A DNA stretch of 7,206 bases from Flavobacteriales bacterium UBA3364 (lineage in GTDB: Bacteria > Bacteroidota > Bacteroidia > Flavobacteriales_F > PHOS-HE28), in the NCBI GenBank assembly GCA_002360495.1, contig DEQO01000015.1, positions 1 through 7,206 of the forward strand. Direction: 5' to 3'. Below are positions 6,725 to 7,206 of the stretch, one piece after another. The position numbers and the translations under genes are program-made. A model generated the notes under the pieces. That model had not been told where the DNA came from, searched no databases, and saw nothing but the letters and a program-made list of their open reading frames with translations. The stretch's first letter is position 1, and each line of letters begins with the position of its first letter.

Positions 6725-7206
6725 AGGCATTCCTCCACAAGACCATTGATGGCTGCGGGCACACCGAAGCCATCCACCTCCAACATCTTGGGATAGATGC
6801 TCGGACCGCTGAAGCCGGGCGTCGTGTTCACCTCGATCGTGACGAGTTCCGTTCCCGTCCAGAAGTGATCGACGCGCACCATGCCGCGGCAATCCAGCGC
6901 GCGGTAGATCGCCACGGAACGGTCCTGCACCAGGCGGATGACATCATCGGGTAGGGGCGCGGGCACCAGTTCTTCCGTGTCCTGGGCATGGTACTTCGCC
7001 TCATAGTCGAAGAACTCGCGCGAGGTCCGGATCTCGCAAACCGGCAAGTGTCGGACGTTCTCGCCCAAGCGCAGCACACCGCACGTCAGTTCACGACCGG
7101 CCACCGCGCCCTCGACCATCACGCTACCGCACTCCCGGAAGGCCAGGTCGAGTGCTGGCGCAAGATCTTCCACTCGCTTCACCTTGCTCACGCCCAAACT
7201 GCTGCC
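6697..7206 (-). CDS. ddl: D-alanine--D-alanine ligase, C-terminal half (5' end outside window)
   Basis: This ATP-grasp enzyme joins two D-alanines for peptidoglycan precursor synthesis in the cytosol. The visible 169 residues are roughly the C-terminal half of a protein that is usually 310-370 residues. The frame is open to the window edge and begins inside the ATP-grasp domain with GSSLGVSKV (visible 1-9), the conserved GSS.GVSK loop. VEGAVAGRELTCGVL (31-45) matches the ATP-binding strand region. FFDYEAKY (65-72) is the substrate-side loop. GMVRVDHF (108-115) and IEVNTTPGFSGPSIYPKM (124-141) hold the three probable magnesium ligands, D113, E125 and N127. A TTG at 7197 could be mistaken for a start, but the conserved GSS lies upstream in frame. 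The stop codon is TGA at 6699-6697. The gene converges on rdgB with a 28-base 3' overlap, so no terminator fits between them. Confidence 0.94.
   Translation of the reverse strand, partial: GSSLGVSKVKRVEDLAPALDLAFRECGSVMVEGAVAGRELTCGVLRLGENVRHLPVCEIRTSREFFDYEAKYHAQDTEELVPAPLPDDVIRLVQDRSVAIYRALDCRGMVRVDHFWTGTELVTIEVNTTPGFSGPSIYPKMLEVDGFGVPAAINGLVEECLQRRASPVR

Overview
The window looks like chromosomal DNA from a fairly GC-rich environmental bacterium. The most likely placement is Bacteroidota, perhaps a high-GC Flavobacteriales-type lineage. The evidence is the wording of the RdgB protein (FGYDPIFQP, TFAEM, TKN.SHRA), the D-Ala-D-Ala ligase motifs (FFDYEAKY, EVNTTPG), and the general lack of well-placed Shine-Dalgarno sequences. 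This is inference from motif style; no marker gene fixes the taxonomy.

The first 5.1 kb, all on the minus strand, is part of a cell-surface polysaccharide locus. In transcription order it holds an FkbM-type methyltransferase (5095-4211), a 761-residue protein made of two tandem, diverged copies of a GT-B glycosyltransferase (4121-1836), a Wzx-like polysaccharide flippase (1766-435), and the first 136 residues of a GT4-type glycosyltransferase that runs off the left edge (409-1). Gaps are 89, 69 and 25 bp, consistent with one operon. A plausible scheme is that the glycosyltransferases add sugars to a lipid-linked oligosaccharide, the FkbM enzyme O-methylates it, and the flippase moves it across the inner membrane. 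The sugar and the polymer cannot be read from the sequence.

Across a divergent gap of about 150 bp the plus strand carries a second methyltransferase-like protein, membrane-anchored by two N-terminal helices (5252-6088), and then rdgB/HAM1, the XTP/dITP pyrophosphatase (6137-6724). The window ends with the C-terminal half of D-alanine-D-alanine ligase on the minus strand (6697-7206, 5' end outside). Its 3' end overlaps that of rdgB by 28 bp. These last two are housekeeping genes, so the polysaccharide locus sits directly beside core chromosome.

I saw no RNA genes, mobile elements, CRISPR array or gene-free stretch above 300 bp. The most noteworthy items are the internally duplicated glycosyltransferase, which lacks the usual second Glu of the EX7E motif in both halves, and its stop-codon-only separation from the flippase gene in the same reading frame. 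I found no convincing new defence or mobile system.
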